Of a stretch of 64,000 nt of DNA, positions 43,287 to 52,783 are shown piece by piece. Each line of letters opens with the position of its first letter. The first letter of the stretch is position 1. The notes under the pieces are model-generated. The model was not told the DNA's origin. It saw only the letters and a program-made list of their open reading frames with translations, and did not search any database. A program made the position numbers and the translations under genes. The DNA comes from Brevibacillus brevis (GTDB lineage: Bacteria > Bacillota > Bacilli > Brevibacillales > Brevibacillaceae), in assembly GCF_001039275.2 (NCBI RefSeq), contig NZ_CP030117.1:614001-678000 (forward strand), written 5' to 3'.

Positions 43287-45047
43287 ATGATGCGCGTACG
43301 AGCCATATCAGATCGTGATTACTTGAACATGATTCGCGTGAGTAGACGTCAGGCACCGGCAAGCCTCTGGATAAAAGGCGCAAGCGTTCTGAATGTGTAT
43401 ACAAAAGAATGGCAAGAGCATCACGTCGCAGTGGCGGGAGAACGAATTGCTTATGTAGGAGAAAAAGAGCCGTTGGTCGATGATCAGACTGTCATCATCG
43501 AGGCGGCTGGGCAGTATCTCGTTCCGGGTTACATCGAGCCACACGCACATCCGTTTCAATGGTACAACCCTTACACGTTGGCTGACTTTGCTCTGCAAAC
43601 GGGAACGACTGGAATGATGTCGGACTCATTGATGCTGATGCATCTGCCTTTTTCGCAAACGGCAGCGATCATGGAGTCTCTGGTTGCTCATCCGGTGAAG
43701 CAATTTTTCTGGGGCAGACTCGATCCGCAGACAGGGAAAGCTCATCCGGCGTTCACCAAGGAAAGCTTGGCGCGAATGCTGGAGCATCCACGCGTGATTC
43801 AGGGTGGGGAGTTGACGAATTGGGGCGGCGTTTTACAAGAGGATGAAACGCTGCTTTTTGGTTTGAAGCATACGCGTGACTTGGGCAAAAGGATGGAGGG
43901 ACATCATCCGGGAGCTTCTTACGAGACCTTGAACATTGCCGCAGCAGCCGGCGTAACAGCTTGTCATGAGGCCATCGATGCAGCAGATTTGCTGGCGCGT
44001 ATCCGTTTAGGTATGTATGCGACACTGCGCCATTCCTCCATTCGCCCTGATCTGCCGGAGCTGGTGAAAGGGTGGCTTGCGCTGGGTGTGCCGTGGTCAT
44101 CACGGATGATGCTCACATCAGATGGAAGTACGCCGCCGATGCATCGTGACGGGTTCATGAATAGTACGATCCGTGTGGCCATCGAAGCGGGGATGCCACC
44201 AGAGGAAGCGTATGTCATGGCGACGCTGAACCCGGCTGTCTATTACGGGTTGGACGCGGAGATCGGAGGAATTGCGCCGGGCCGAATCGCGGATATGCTG
44301 TTGTTGACGGCAAAGGATAAACCGACACCATCCATCGTGATTGCAAATGGACAACGGGTGGCAGAAAAGGGAACCCTGCTCGTCCCAACCGTTCAGCCTC
44401 AATGGGACGAAGCTTCGTTACGTTTGACAGATCCATTGAAAAAGCAGGCACATCCTGATTGGTTCCGCTTGCGGCCAGATGAAGACTGCAAGGCCCCTGT
44501 GTTACAGATGCTGAATGCCGTTATCACCCGGTTGTCGCTAGAGGACATGCCCGTTGATCAGGATGGTTATGTATCTTTGCAGCATGATCCGCAGTTGGCG
44601 CTGATCGCGACCATCGATGCAACTGGCGGCAACCGAACATTGGCAGTGCTTCGCGGCTTCGGTGAGCATCTCGAAGGGCTGGCCAGCACCTATTCAGCGT
44701 CTGGCGATTGGATCGTAATCGGACGCAATCCCCACGCGATGGCACAAGCATTGGAACGTACTCGGGAAATAAAAGGCGGGGTCGTCCTGATCGATGAAGG
44801 AAAAGTAATTTGTGAATGCCCATTGCCTCTTACTGGAAAATTCGCATCTGCACCGATGGAGGAAGTGATCAGCATGGGTGAAAATTTGGTAAATCAGCTC
44901 CGTTCCAAAGGCCATGTCCATCTTGACCCGATTTATTCGATTTTGTTTTTTACCGCTACCCACTTGCCGTATGCCCGTCTTACAGCAACAGGCATTGTCG
45001 ATGTTAAGAGTGGGCAAATCATCGTTCCGGCACTCCCTCTACCTTAA
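43287..45047 (+). CDS. Adenine deaminase-like amidohydrolase (YerA type)
   Basis: 586 residues. TIM-barrel metal-dependent hydrolase with PHAHPFQWYNP as the HxH metal motif, GGELTNWGGVL, HHPGASYETLN, CHEAIDA and MLTSDGSTPPMHRDG (metal Asp), then the long C-terminal domain of adenine deaminases (ATGGNRTLAVLRGFG, PARLTATG-like ending). True adenine deaminases usually carry HIHIESS at the first motif; this variant matches the YerA group of unproven substrate. ATG at 43287 follows AAGGAGAGAAGAA; an in-frame ATG at 43239 is less likely. Confidence 0.8.
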   Translation: MMRVRAISDRDYLNMIRVSRRQAPASLWIKGASVLNVYTKEWQEHHVAVAGERIAYVGEKEPLVDDQTVIIEAAGQYLVPGYIEPHAHPFQWYNPYTLADFALQTGTTGMMSDSLMLMHLPFSQTAAIMESLVAHPVKQFFWGRLDPQTGKAHPAFTKESLARMLEHPRVIQGGELTNWGGVLQEDETLLFGLKHTRDLGKRMEGHHPGASYETLNIAAAAGVTACHEAIDAADLLARIRLGMYATLRHSSIRPDLPELVKGWLALGVPWSSRMMLTSDGSTPPMHRDGFMNSTIRVAIEAGMPPEEAYVMATLNPAVYYGLDAEIGGIAPGRIADMLLLTAKDKPTPSIVIANGQRVAEKGTLLVPTVQPQWDEASLRLTDPLKKQAHPDWFRLRPDEDCKAPVLQMLNAVITRLSLEDMPVDQDGYVSLQHDPQLALIATIDATGGNRTLAVLRGFGEHLEGLASTYSASGDWIVIGRNPHAMAQALERTREIKGGVVLIDEGKVICECPLPLTGKFASAPMEEVISMGENLVNQLRSKGHVHLDPIYSILFFTATHLPYARLTATGIVDVKSGQIIVPALPLP

Positions 45048-45081
45048 GGGACGCTTGCGGTCATAATCGATTTGTAATTGT

Positions 45082-45109
45082 TTGTACATCAATGATATAT
45101 GTATATAAA
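45082..45109 (+). promoter_or_regulatory. Candidate promoter of the branched-chain amino acid importer
   Basis: TTGTAC at 45082-45087, 16-nt spacer, TATAAA at 45104-45109 in an AT-rich stretch. It would give a leader of about 165 nt before the binding-protein gene. No T-box or other known riboswitch core is seen in that leader. Confidence 0.35.
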
Positions 45110-45279
45110 ATATATTTTACTTCTTGTAAATTATCAGATTTATTTTAAAATAAAAACAACCAAGCCTCATCTATCTTTATCCCCGAAGAGTCATTGTTTT
45201 TGAAAGTCGCAACCTGGCTAGCGAGGTAGATGGACTGGGTAACAAGAACAAAGAATGATAAAAGGGGGATTCATTCTGA

Positions 45280-46515
45280 ATGAAAAAGCGCTCTTATGTC
45301 GGAGTTTTATCTGCGGTATTGGCTGCGAGTATGGCATTAACAGGTTGCGCAGGAAACAGTAATTCAAGCGGCGGTAGTAACGCAAGCGGGGGGCAAAGTC
45401 AGCCAGCTCCAAGCAACAGCGGTAACGGAAAGACCGAGGGCGGTCTCATCAAGATCGCCACACAATCCCCACTATCCGGGAGCAATTCTGCTGTGGGAGA
45501 TGCGATTAAGACAGGCGCAGGTTACGCACTCGAAAAGCGCAAGGAAGAGTTTAAAGCACTTGGCTTTGATCTCCAGCTTTTCCCTCAGGATGATCAAGGC
45601 GACCCGAAAATCGGGGTATCCAATGCGGAGATGCTCATCTCTGATCCCGATGTGTACGGTGTAGTTGGGCACTATAACACAGGTGTTGCCATTCCATCGT
45701 CTGTGAAGTACGAGGAAGGCAAGCTGGTAATGGTATCTCCAGCAAATACAGGGGTAAAGCTCACGGAGGAAGGTAAGAAAACCGTCCATCGAATCTGTGC
45801 TCGCGATGACGCGCAAGGACCAAAGGCTGCTCTTTATGCAAAAAATACACTTGGTGTAAAAACGGCCTATATTATCCATGATAAGACTGCATACGGCCAA
45901 GGTCTGAGTGATCAAGTAAAGATGCAATTCGAAAAGGATGGAGTTCAAATCCTTGGCTTCGAAGGCATTACCCAGGGCGAAAAGGACTACAGCGCGGTAC
46001 TTAACCAGGTAACGGTGAAAAACCCGGACATCATCTTTTTCGGCGGTCTTTATCCAGAAGGTGGAATCTTGATCAAACAAGCTCGTGAAAAAGGATTTAA
46101 GGGTTATTTTATGGGTGGCGACGGCTTGGATTCTTCTGATATGATAAAAATAGCCGGAGCTGCTGTCGAAGGTGTAGTCTTTACGTCAGTAGCAGGGGAC
46201 GTAACGCAGACCGAAGAGGGCAAGAAATGGGCTGAAGAGTACAAAAAAGTCACAAACAAGCCTCTGGAAACCTATTCCGTCTACGGTTTCGACTCTATGA
46301 ACGTCATCCTCAATGGTGTTTTGGAAGCTACCAAAGCAAACGGAGGCAAAAAACCAACCCGCGAGCAAGTCCTCGATGCAGTCCACAAAACCAAGGATTT
46401 TCAGGGTCAATTCACCAAAGTTACCTTTGATGAAAAAGGTGACAACACAAATGCAGATGTATTTATTTACAAGTTTGACAAGGACAAATCCATTTTCGTA
46501 GGCAAGGCCGAGTAA
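45280..46515 (+). CDS. livJ: ABC substrate-binding lipoprotein, branched-chain amino acid type
   Basis: 411 residues, lipobox LTGC, Ser/Gly/Asn-rich linker (to about 55), then a type I periplasmic-binding fold: IKIATQSPLSGSNSAVGDAI, VYGVVGHYNTGVAIPSS, ending in VFIYKFDKDKSIFVG. Presents ligand to the LivHM channel; the family binds Leu/Ile/Val but also other amino acids and amides. ATG preceded by AAAAGGGGGATTCATTCTGA. First of five genes of the importer, with a 157-nt gap to livH that may allow higher expression. Confidence 0.92.
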   Translation: MKKRSYVGVLSAVLAASMALTGCAGNSNSSGGSNASGGQSQPAPSNSGNGKTEGGLIKIATQSPLSGSNSAVGDAIKTGAGYALEKRKEEFKALGFDLQLFPQDDQGDPKIGVSNAEMLISDPDVYGVVGHYNTGVAIPSSVKYEEGKLVMVSPANTGVKLTEEGKKTVHRICARDDAQGPKAALYAKNTLGVKTAYIIHDKTAYGQGLSDQVKMQFEKDGVQILGFEGITQGEKDYSAVLNQVTVKNPDIIFFGGLYPEGGILIKQAREKGFKGYFMGGDGLDSSDMIKIAGAAVEGVVFTSVAGDVTQTEEGKKWAEEYKKVTNKPLETYSVYGFDSMNVILNGVLEATKANGGKKPTREQVLDAVHKTKDFQGQFTKVTFDEKGDNTNADVFIYKFDKDKSIFVGKAE

Positions 46516-46672
46516 TCACACCACACAATGCGCACACACTCCCATGCCTCATATCAGGATAGGGGGCTGCACGCCGGTGTTGGCCCCTTTTCCACGAGAA
46601 AACAAGTCCAGTCAACCGAATGAATGCAGAAAATTTGTACAAGTTTACATGAGAAATGAGGGATGGGAAAGC

Positions 46673-47623
46673 ATGATCAACATTTTGCCTCAGGTGTTGG
46701 TTGACGGATTGACACTTGGATTTATGTACGCAGTCGTGGCTTTAGGCTACACAATGGTTTACGGGATTTTGGAAATTATCAACTTTGCTCATGGAGACAT
46801 TTTCATGGTCGGAGCCTTTATCGGTACAGAGGTATTATTGATCTCTGATGCGCTAGGGGCACTCGAAGGTATGAATCCATTTGTCGCACTTTTCATAACA
46901 CTCATAATTGCCATGGTATTAACTGGTGCTTTGGGGGTAGGAATTGAGAGGATTGCCTATCGACCATTGCGTGGAGCACCTCGTCTTGTGCCGTTGATTT
47001 CGGCGATTGGCGTATCGTTTTTGCTACAGGACCTCGTACGTTTTACAGAAGCACTAGCTCGTAATGAGTTTTATCTGAATAGTCCCGCTCTTTTTACAGG
47101 TTCGATTCCAATAGGTAGTATTGCTACGATCCCAACAAAAGGATTAATCGTAATTGTAATTGCGATCGTCATGATGATTGCGTTGACGTTGTTTGTGAAT
47201 AAAACAAAGTGGGGAATCGCCATGCGCGCCGTTGCACAAGACCAGAGTACGGCTTCGCTGATGACCATAAATGTAAACAAAGTAATCATGCTTACGTTTT
47301 TGATTGGCTCCAGTTTGGGTGGCGCGACAGGTGTTCTGTTTGCGCAAAACTACGGGACGATCGATCCGTATATCGGTTTTATTCTTGGTCTAAAAGCATT
47401 TACCGCTGCCGTCCTCGGCGGGATTGGGAACCTGCGTGGTGCGATGATCGGTGGCGTACTCCTCGGTCTTCTAGAATCTCTGTCCGGTGCCTTTATGGGG
47501 CCGCTGACCAACGGAGCCTTTGGTGCAGAGTACAAAGATGTGTTTGCGTTCAGTATTTTAATTCTCGTGCTTCTCTTCAAGCCGGAAGGACTGTTTGGCG
47601 AAGCTGTAAAAGAGAAAGTGTAG
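46673..47623 (+). CDS. livH: Branched-chain amino acid ABC permease LivH
   Basis: 316 residues with about eight helices and the family motifs YTMVYGILEIINFAHGDIFM and AFTAAVLGGIGNLRGAMIGG. ATG at 46673 (MINILPQVLVDGLTLGFMYA) is the family start; the frame is open much further upstream, to 46544, but that part has no membrane-protein character. An ATG at 46649 is an alternative. Confidence 0.92.
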   Translation: MINILPQVLVDGLTLGFMYAVVALGYTMVYGILEIINFAHGDIFMVGAFIGTEVLLISDALGALEGMNPFVALFITLIIAMVLTGALGVGIERIAYRPLRGAPRLVPLISAIGVSFLLQDLVRFTEALARNEFYLNSPALFTGSIPIGSIATIPTKGLIVIVIAIVMMIALTLFVNKTKWGIAMRAVAQDQSTASLMTINVNKVIMLTFLIGSSLGGATGVLFAQNYGTIDPYIGFILGLKAFTAAVLGGIGNLRGAMIGGVLLGLLESLSGAFMGPLTNGAFGAEYKDVFAFSILILVLLFKPEGLFGEAVKEKV

Positions 47624-47632
47624 GTGAAATAA

Positions 47633-48916
47633 ATGGCAAATCTCGCTTGGAAATCGTTCAAAGGCATTCCGCTCGTATTTACGTTAATCTGGATTGTAGC
47701 TTTTTCTGCCGCGTTGTACCTCATGGATAAATCGGTTATCGCGTTTCTCGGCATTCTTTCTTCCATTGTGCTTGTCTATTACACTAATACCTCCAAGTCG
47801 ATCAAAATGGCGATTGGCGCTATCGTTCTCCTCCTGATCATTCCGTTGGTAGCCGGTGAAAACCGTTACTACATGGAGGTAGCTTCACAGGTTGGCATCT
47901 ACGTAGCGATGGCTTTGGGCTTGAATATCGTAGTAGGCTTTGCTGGTCTGCTTGACTTGGGTTACGTTGCGTTTTTTGCTGCTGGGGCTTATGCGTACGC
48001 GATTTTCTCGACCTCGCAAGCGAATGAGTTTATTGCAGGGAATCTGTTCCCGCTCTCCGGTGAGTGGTTTTGGCCATTTCTCATAGTCGGCTTGATTGTG
48101 GCTGCTGTTTTCGGAATATTGCTAGGATTGCCAGTTCTCAGAGTAAAAGGGGATTACCTCGCGATCGTGACCTTGGGCTTCGGTGAAATCATTCGCATTG
48201 TCTTCAACAACCTGGACAAGCCCATCAACATCACCAACGGTCCACAGGGAATCACGCCGATTCCGTCTCCTGAGCTGTTTGGGATCAAAATGGGGACGCC
48301 GTTTTACTTTTACTTCATTGTGTTGTTTGTGATTGCCTTTATCGTTTTGGCGAATATACGCTTTGAGCATTCCCGTTTGGGGCGTGCATGGATTGCGGTA
48401 CGTGAGGATGAGCTGGCTGCCCAGTCCATGGGGATTTCCCTGTTGAATACCAAGCTGGCAGCATTTGCACTGGGTGCTTCCTTCGCTGGTGTCGTCGGTG
48501 TTATCTTTGCTGCCAAACAGACGTTTATCGATCCGACTTCCTTTACGCTGATGGAATCGATCGGGATATTGGTCATGGTCATTCTGGGTGGGAGTGGCAG
48601 TATTCCAGGCGTTGTGCTTGGCGCCGCTTTTGTCACAATCTTGCAGGTACAGCTGTTAAAAGAATTCTCCAACTTCCTGCACGGTCTGCAAAATGCGGGG
48701 ATCATCAGTTTGCCTAACCAGTTGGACCCATCCAAGTTTCAGCGACTCATTTTCGGAATTATGCTCATTCTCGTTGCCTTGTATCGCCCTAACGGATTGA
48801 TTCCGGCCAAACGGAAGAAAAACAATCTCGATGCGATCAAAAAGAGCGAGTTTGGCAAAGAAAAGCTGGGGATTCTCGGCAGACTGTCCCAATTGACTTC
48901 TGGAAAACAGTCATAG
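47633..48916 (+). CDS. livM: Branched-chain amino acid ABC permease LivM
   Basis: 427 residues. The N-terminal 90 residues carry three extra helices before the conserved core (VGIYVAMALGLNIVVGFAGL, DLGYVAFFAAGAYAYA), and the later EAA-like loop is in LARSMGI-like AAQSMGISLLNTKLAAF. Pairs with LivH in the membrane. ATG follows GTAGGTGAAATAA, 9 nt after livH. Confidence 0.92.
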   Translation: MANLAWKSFKGIPLVFTLIWIVAFSAALYLMDKSVIAFLGILSSIVLVYYTNTSKSIKMAIGAIVLLLIIPLVAGENRYYMEVASQVGIYVAMALGLNIVVGFAGLLDLGYVAFFAAGAYAYAIFSTSQANEFIAGNLFPLSGEWFWPFLIVGLIVAAVFGILLGLPVLRVKGDYLAIVTLGFGEIIRIVFNNLDKPINITNGPQGITPIPSPELFGIKMGTPFYFYFIVLFVIAFIVLANIRFEHSRLGRAWIAVREDELAAQSMGISLLNTKLAAFALGASFAGVVGVIFAAKQTFIDPTSFTLMESIGILVMVILGGSGSIPGVVLGAAFVTILQVQLLKEFSNFLHGLQNAGIISLPNQLDPSKFQRLIFGIMLILVALYRPNGLIPAKRKKNNLDAIKKSEFGKEKLGILGRLSQLTSGKQS

Positions 48917-48931
48917 CGGACGAGGAGGGAA

Positions 48932-49714
48932 ATGAGCATGGCATTGTTAGAGGCAAAAAATTTAACGAAGCGCTTTGGTGGCTTGGTAGCCAATCAAGAC
49001 GTCTCGATTGACATCGAAAAAGGAAGTATTACTGCGGTCATCGGTCCGAATGGGGCCGGAAAAACGACTTTTTTCAATATGATTACCGGATTTTACGAGC
49101 CAGACGAGGGAGAAATCCTGCTGAATGGCAAAAGCATCAAGAAGCTTCGTCCTGATCAGATCGCGAGTCGCGGTATCACGCGCACCTTTCAAAACATTCG
49201 TCTGTTCAAAGAAATGACGGCATTGGAAAATGTTATGGTGGGTGTGCATAGCCGCTTATCGGCTGGAATTCTTGGAATCCTGTTCAACTCCAAGCGTGTA
49301 CGCCAGGAGGAAGAACGGACGCGCGTCGAGGCTTATCAGCTCATGGAGTATGTCGGGATCGCACATATTGCCAATGAAGCAGCAGGGAGTCTGCCTTACG
49401 GGTTGCAACGAAGACTGGAAATTGCCCGGGCGATGGCGACCAATCCGCAAATTATTTTGCTCGATGAACCGGCGGCAGGGATGAATCCTCGCGAGACGGT
49501 TGAGATGACGGATTTTATTCGTCGGCTGAAAAAAGAGCTCGATTTGACGATCATTTTGATCGAGCATGATATGAAGCTGGTCATGGGACTTAGCGAGTAC
49601 ATTCACGTGCTGGATTACGGGAGAAAAATTGCAGAAGGTACACCCGAACAAATCCGCAACAATCCTAACGTCATTGAGGCCTATCTCGGAAAAAGTGCGT
49701 CGGACGTGTCGTAG
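48932..49714 (+). CDS. livG: Branched-chain amino acid ABC ATPase LivG
   Basis: 260 residues. Walker A GPNGAGKTTFFNMI, signature LPYGLQRRLEIARAMA (LSGGQ variant typical of LivG), Walker B IILLDEPAAGMNP, switch His in IEHDMKLVMGL. ATG at 48932 follows GACGAGGAGGGAA; a second ATG at 48938 is possible. Confidence 0.94.
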   Translation: MSMALLEAKNLTKRFGGLVANQDVSIDIEKGSITAVIGPNGAGKTTFFNMITGFYEPDEGEILLNGKSIKKLRPDQIASRGITRTFQNIRLFKEMTALENVMVGVHSRLSAGILGILFNSKRVRQEEERTRVEAYQLMEYVGIAHIANEAAGSLPYGLQRRLEIARAMATNPQIILLDEPAAGMNPRETVEMTDFIRRLKKELDLTIILIEHDMKLVMGLSEYIHVLDYGRKIAEGTPEQIRNNPNVIEAYLGKSASDVS

Positions 49715-49728
49715 AAGGAGGAAAATCG

Positions 49729-50436
49729 ATGGCATTGCTAGAGCTGACTAACGTTCATACGTATTACGGCGGCATCCACGCATTAAAAGGATTGAGCATA
49801 ACGGTAAACGAAGGCGAAGTGGTGACGCTGATCGGCTCCAACGGGGCAGGTAAATCCACTACGTTGAAAACGATTTGTGCGCAAACCCGTGCCAAAGAAG
49901 GAAAAGTCATCTTTAATGGCAAAGACATTACACAGATGCGTACACATGATATTGCCTTAGCAGGAATCGCCCACGTTCCGGAAGGTCGCCGTATTTTTCC
50001 AAAGCTGACCGTACGCGAGAATTTGGAGATGGGTGCCTTCAGTGTATCTGATAAAAAGGTGATTGAAGAAGGAATCGAGCGTGCCTTTGCTTACTTTCCG
50101 CGATTGAAGGAACGGGTTAGTCAAAAAGGCGGCACGATGTCCGGGGGCGAGCAGCAAATGCTGGCGATTGCTCGTGGACTGATGATGAAGCCAAAAATTC
50201 TCATGCTCGATGAACCTTCGATGGGATTGGCGCCGATTCTGGTGGAGCAGATTTTTGACATCGTTAAGGAGCTGAACAAGGAAGGCATGACGATTCTCTT
50301 GGTCGAGCAAAATGCGAATCAGGCGCTGTCTGTCGCGCATCGCGGTTATGTGATTCAGACAGGCGAAATTATTTTGCAAGACGACGCTCAGACATTATTG
50401 ATGAATCCGCAGGTAAGAGAGGCGTATTTGGCGTAA
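49729..50436 (+). CDS. livF: Branched-chain amino acid ABC ATPase LivF
   Basis: 235 residues. Walker A GSNGAGKSTTLKTI, signature MSGGEQQMLAIARGLM, Walker B ILMLDEPSMGLAP, switch region LVEQNANQAL. ATG preceded by GAAGGAGGAAAATCG. Last gene of the importer operon, followed by a terminator. Confidence 0.95.
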   Translation: MALLELTNVHTYYGGIHALKGLSITVNEGEVVTLIGSNGAGKSTTLKTICAQTRAKEGKVIFNGKDITQMRTHDIALAGIAHVPEGRRIFPKLTVRENLEMGAFSVSDKKVIEEGIERAFAYFPRLKERVSQKGGTMSGGEQQMLAIARGLMMKPKILMLDEPSMGLAPILVEQIFDIVKELNKEGMTILLVEQNANQALSVAHRGYVIQTGEIILQDDAQTLLMNPQVREAYLA

Positions 50437-50460
50437 TATTGGTGTAATGGAAACGTGAGT

Positions 50461-50492
50461 ACCGATGGGGATTTTTGTCTCCGTCGGTTTTT
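50461..50492 (+). terminator. Terminator after livF
   Basis: ACCGATGGGGA and TCTCCGTCGGT form a stem with one or two mismatches, followed by TTTTTC. Confidence 0.75.
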
Positions 50493-50520
50493 CATTTGGT
50501 CAGCGAGGAGAGGATACAGC

Positions 50521-52023
50521 TTGCTAGATATTAGTCCCCGCTTTGTAGAAGGGAGCGAGCCTCTCTATCTACAGCTATATCGCTATTTTTGTACAGAAAT
50601 ACAGGGGAGGCGCTTGATCTCCGGGACGCGTCTGCCTTCTGTTCGGGCATTGAGCGGATTTTTGCAAGTGAGTAAAACAACTGTCGAGAGCGCCTATCAC
50701 CAGCTCATGGCAGAAGGCTACATTGAGAGTCGGGAGCGCAGCGGATTTTATGTGGTCGATGTGGACTGGGATGGGCCAGTGCCTGTACCTGTACCTGTAC
50801 CTGTACCTGTATCTACAGGGAAAGGGCAGCAACCAAGTAAAACGGCTCACGTCCAAACGCCTGCACCTACGTCTTTACCAGTCCCGGTCCAATATGATTT
50901 TCACCAAGCCCGCGTAGATGCCGAGCATTTTCCTTTTGAGCGTTGGCGCAAGTACACCAACCAATGCATGCAGGAAGAAAACAAGCATGTGCTCTACTAC
51001 GGCGATGGACAAGGAGAGCCGCAGCTGCGGGAGGAGCTCGCACGTTATCTCGGACGTGCTCGAGGTGTACAAGCTACGCCGGAACAAATAGTGATCGGTG
51101 CGGGAACGCAAGTGATGATCAGCTTATTGATGATCTTATTCGGGATACGAGGACAGGCTGTTGCGATGGAAGAGCCGGGCTATCACGGTGTTCGTGCCGT
51201 GTTTTCCCATTTGGGCTATGATGTGCGCCCGATCAAGCTGGAGGAGGATGGGATTGATGTGGAAGCGCTTAGTGAGAGTGGAGCGCAGCTCGTTTATATC
51301 ACTCCGTCTCATCAGGACCCTTCTGGTATTGTCATGCCGTATGCCAAACGGCTAAAGCTGCTACACTGGGCGAATCAGACGGGGAGCTACATCATGGAGG
51401 ATGACTACGACGGTGAGTTTCGCTATCATGGCAAGCCGATACCTTCCCTTCAAGGGCTGGATACGCAGGGACGCGTCATTTATTTGGGGACGTTCTCCAA
51501 GGCGTTGCTGCCGTCGATTCGGATGAGCTATATGGTTTTGCCACAAGCGTTATTGGCGGTGTATCAGGAGAAATTGGCGGATTTTGACCAGTCGGCATCG
51601 CGTATTCATCAGGAGACGCTGGCCTTGTTCATGAAAAATGGCGATTGGGAGCGGCATATTCGCAAGATGCGGACGCTTTACCGCAAAAAGCATGGGGTGC
51701 TGCTTCAGTGCTTGCAGGAACACTTTGGAACGTGCATCCGGATCAAAGGTCAGGATGCTGGGCTGTCCGTAACGGTAGAAGTGGAAAGCAAGAGCACACC
51801 GCAACAGTTGACACAAATTGCGGCTGCATCAGGCGTTCGTGTCTATCCAACCGCACATAAATGGGTTCATCCGCAGGAAAATGGACTTCCGGCTTTTCAG
51901 TTCGGATTCGGGGGGCAGACCATCGAGGAGATTGAGGGTGGGATTCGTCTGTTGAAACGTGCATGGGAGCCTTATTTGCAAGTGGAACGGGAAAATAAAA
52001 ACCCAATCCAAGGGATCGGGTGA
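50521..52023 (+). CDS. MocR/GntR regulator with aminotransferase-like domain
   Basis: 500 residues. GntR winged helix (about 10-78: LYRYFCTEIQGRRLISGTRL, RALSGFLQVSKTTVESAYHQ), a Pro/Val/Thr/Gln-rich linker (about 85-125), then a fold-I PLP domain with GDGQGEPQLREELARYLGRA, VYITPSHQDPSGIVMP and GTFSKALLPSIRMSY (Lys near 327 for the Schiff base). Members such as PdxR and GabR sense PLP and amines; the target here is unknown. TTG at 50521 is preferred (GAGGAGAGGATACAGC upstream); the GTG at 50455 would put the start before the terminator hairpin. Confidence 0.85.
   Translation: MLDISPRFVEGSEPLYLQLYRYFCTEIQGRRLISGTRLPSVRALSGFLQVSKTTVESAYHQLMAEGYIESRERSGFYVVDVDWDGPVPVPVPVPVPVSTGKGQQPSKTAHVQTPAPTSLPVPVQYDFHQARVDAEHFPFERWRKYTNQCMQEENKHVLYYGDGQGEPQLREELARYLGRARGVQATPEQIVIGAGTQVMISLLMILFGIRGQAVAMEEPGYHGVRAVFSHLGYDVRPIKLEEDGIDVEALSESGAQLVYITPSHQDPSGIVMPYAKRLKLLHWANQTGSYIMEDDYDGEFRYHGKPIPSLQGLDTQGRVIYLGTFSKALLPSIRMSYMVLPQALLAVYQEKLADFDQSASRIHQETLALFMKNGDWERHIRKMRTLYRKKHGVLLQCLQEHFGTCIRIKGQDAGLSVTVEVESKSTPQQLTQIAAASGVRVYPTAHKWVHPQENGLPAFQFGFGGQTIEEIEGGIRLLKRAWEPYLQVERENKNPIQGIG
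50782..50811 (+). repeat. (CCTGTA)5 hexanucleotide repeat in the MocR linker
   Basis: Five perfect CCTGTA units encode Pro-Val pairs. As the unit is 6 nt, changes in copy number keep the frame and would only lengthen or shorten the linker between the DNA-binding and PLP domains. Confidence 0.9.
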
Positions 52024-52028
52024 GGAAA

Positions 52029-52056
52029 AGCAGCATCCCAAAAAGGGAGTGCTGCT
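52029..52056. terminator. Terminator between convergent genes
   Basis: AGCAGCATCCC pairs with GGGAGTGCTGCT around AAAAA (one bulge). A-rich and AT-rich flanks on both sides, between the MocR gene and the minus-strand secreted-protein gene. Confidence 0.7.
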
Positions 52057-52061
52057 AATAA

Positions 52062-52598
52062 TTAGGGGACGTACTGTTCTGTAACTTTTGTGATGATTCC
52101 ATTCTTTACTTCAACGTGGAATGGTATCTGATAAGGAATTCCCTTGGATAGTACAAACTTTTTAAAAGTATCGGCGTTTACTGCTTCATTCCAATGGAAA
52201 TTCTCGCCTTGAGTAGAGTTGGTTTGAAGAGTAAACGAAGCCTTTGGAGAAATTTCAAACGTTCTAATTTTAGGACTGCTATTACGAATGTAATATGGCA
52301 TAGGATAGTCCTCTTTTTCTAATGGATGATCTTGACGATAAGCTTTTACAGCTGCCTCACCGAAAAACCATTGAACATAGTCCAGCGAGACGATTAGTTT
52401 TCCATTTTTCACTTGTAGCGTTTTCACATATGCCATTGATTTTTCAAGGGTATTTCCTTGTTTATCCTTGCTACTTGTTGGAACCATTACTTGGGGAGGA
52501 ACAGGTGCAAGCGTTCCTTGCTGTGAAGCTGCATGAGCGTCAGGAACAAGCAAAGCACAGAATAACAAAGAAGAAAGCAGCAAATATGTTTTTCTCAT
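52062..52598 (-). CDS. Secreted hypothetical protein
   Basis: 178 residues with a signal peptide (hydrophobic LLLSSLLFCALLVP, likely cleavage after AHA). The mature part has a beta-rich look (LQVKNGKLIVSLDYVQWFFG, FEISPKASFTLQT, FHVEVKNGIITKVTEQYVP) and no Cys or lipobox. No family is recognised. ATG preceded by AAAGGAAATGACATCCT. It stands alone between two terminators. Confidence 0.7.
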   Translation of the reverse strand: MRKTYLLLSSLLFCALLVPDAHAASQQGTLAPVPPQVMVPTSSKDKQGNTLEKSMAYVKTLQVKNGKLIVSLDYVQWFFGEAAVKAYRQDHPLEKEDYPMPYYIRNSSPKIRTFEISPKASFTLQTNSTQGENFHWNEAVNADTFKKFVLSKGIPYQIPFHVEVKNGIITKVTEQYVP

Positions 52599-52718
52599 AG
52601 GATGTCATTTCCTTTCTGTTTACACGTAAATACGTTTCACAATTAGTAGACGAAAAACGAACTAAACCGTTTCTCCTCAAGATGAAAAATTTGGCAGGCG
52701 ATGAGTCAGCATAAAGAG

Positions 52719-52762
52719 AAACCTCCTGTCATCGGAGCAGACTGATGAACAGGAGGTTTTTT
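52719..52762. terminator. Terminator downstream of the IclR gene
   Basis: AAACCTCCTGT pairs with ACAGGAGGTTT, followed by a T-run on the plus strand; on the minus strand, the IclR direction, the stem is followed by TTTCTCTTT. Confidence 0.75.
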
Positions 52763-52783
52763 CATATGCAACTCAAGCTATGC

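Noticed and set aside
45110..45279. Possible T-box or other riboswitch in the importer leader
   Set aside because: No T-box core, no specifier-like or lysine/glycine aptamer motif, and no terminator hairpin with U-run was found; only a weak CATCTA/TAGATG pairing.
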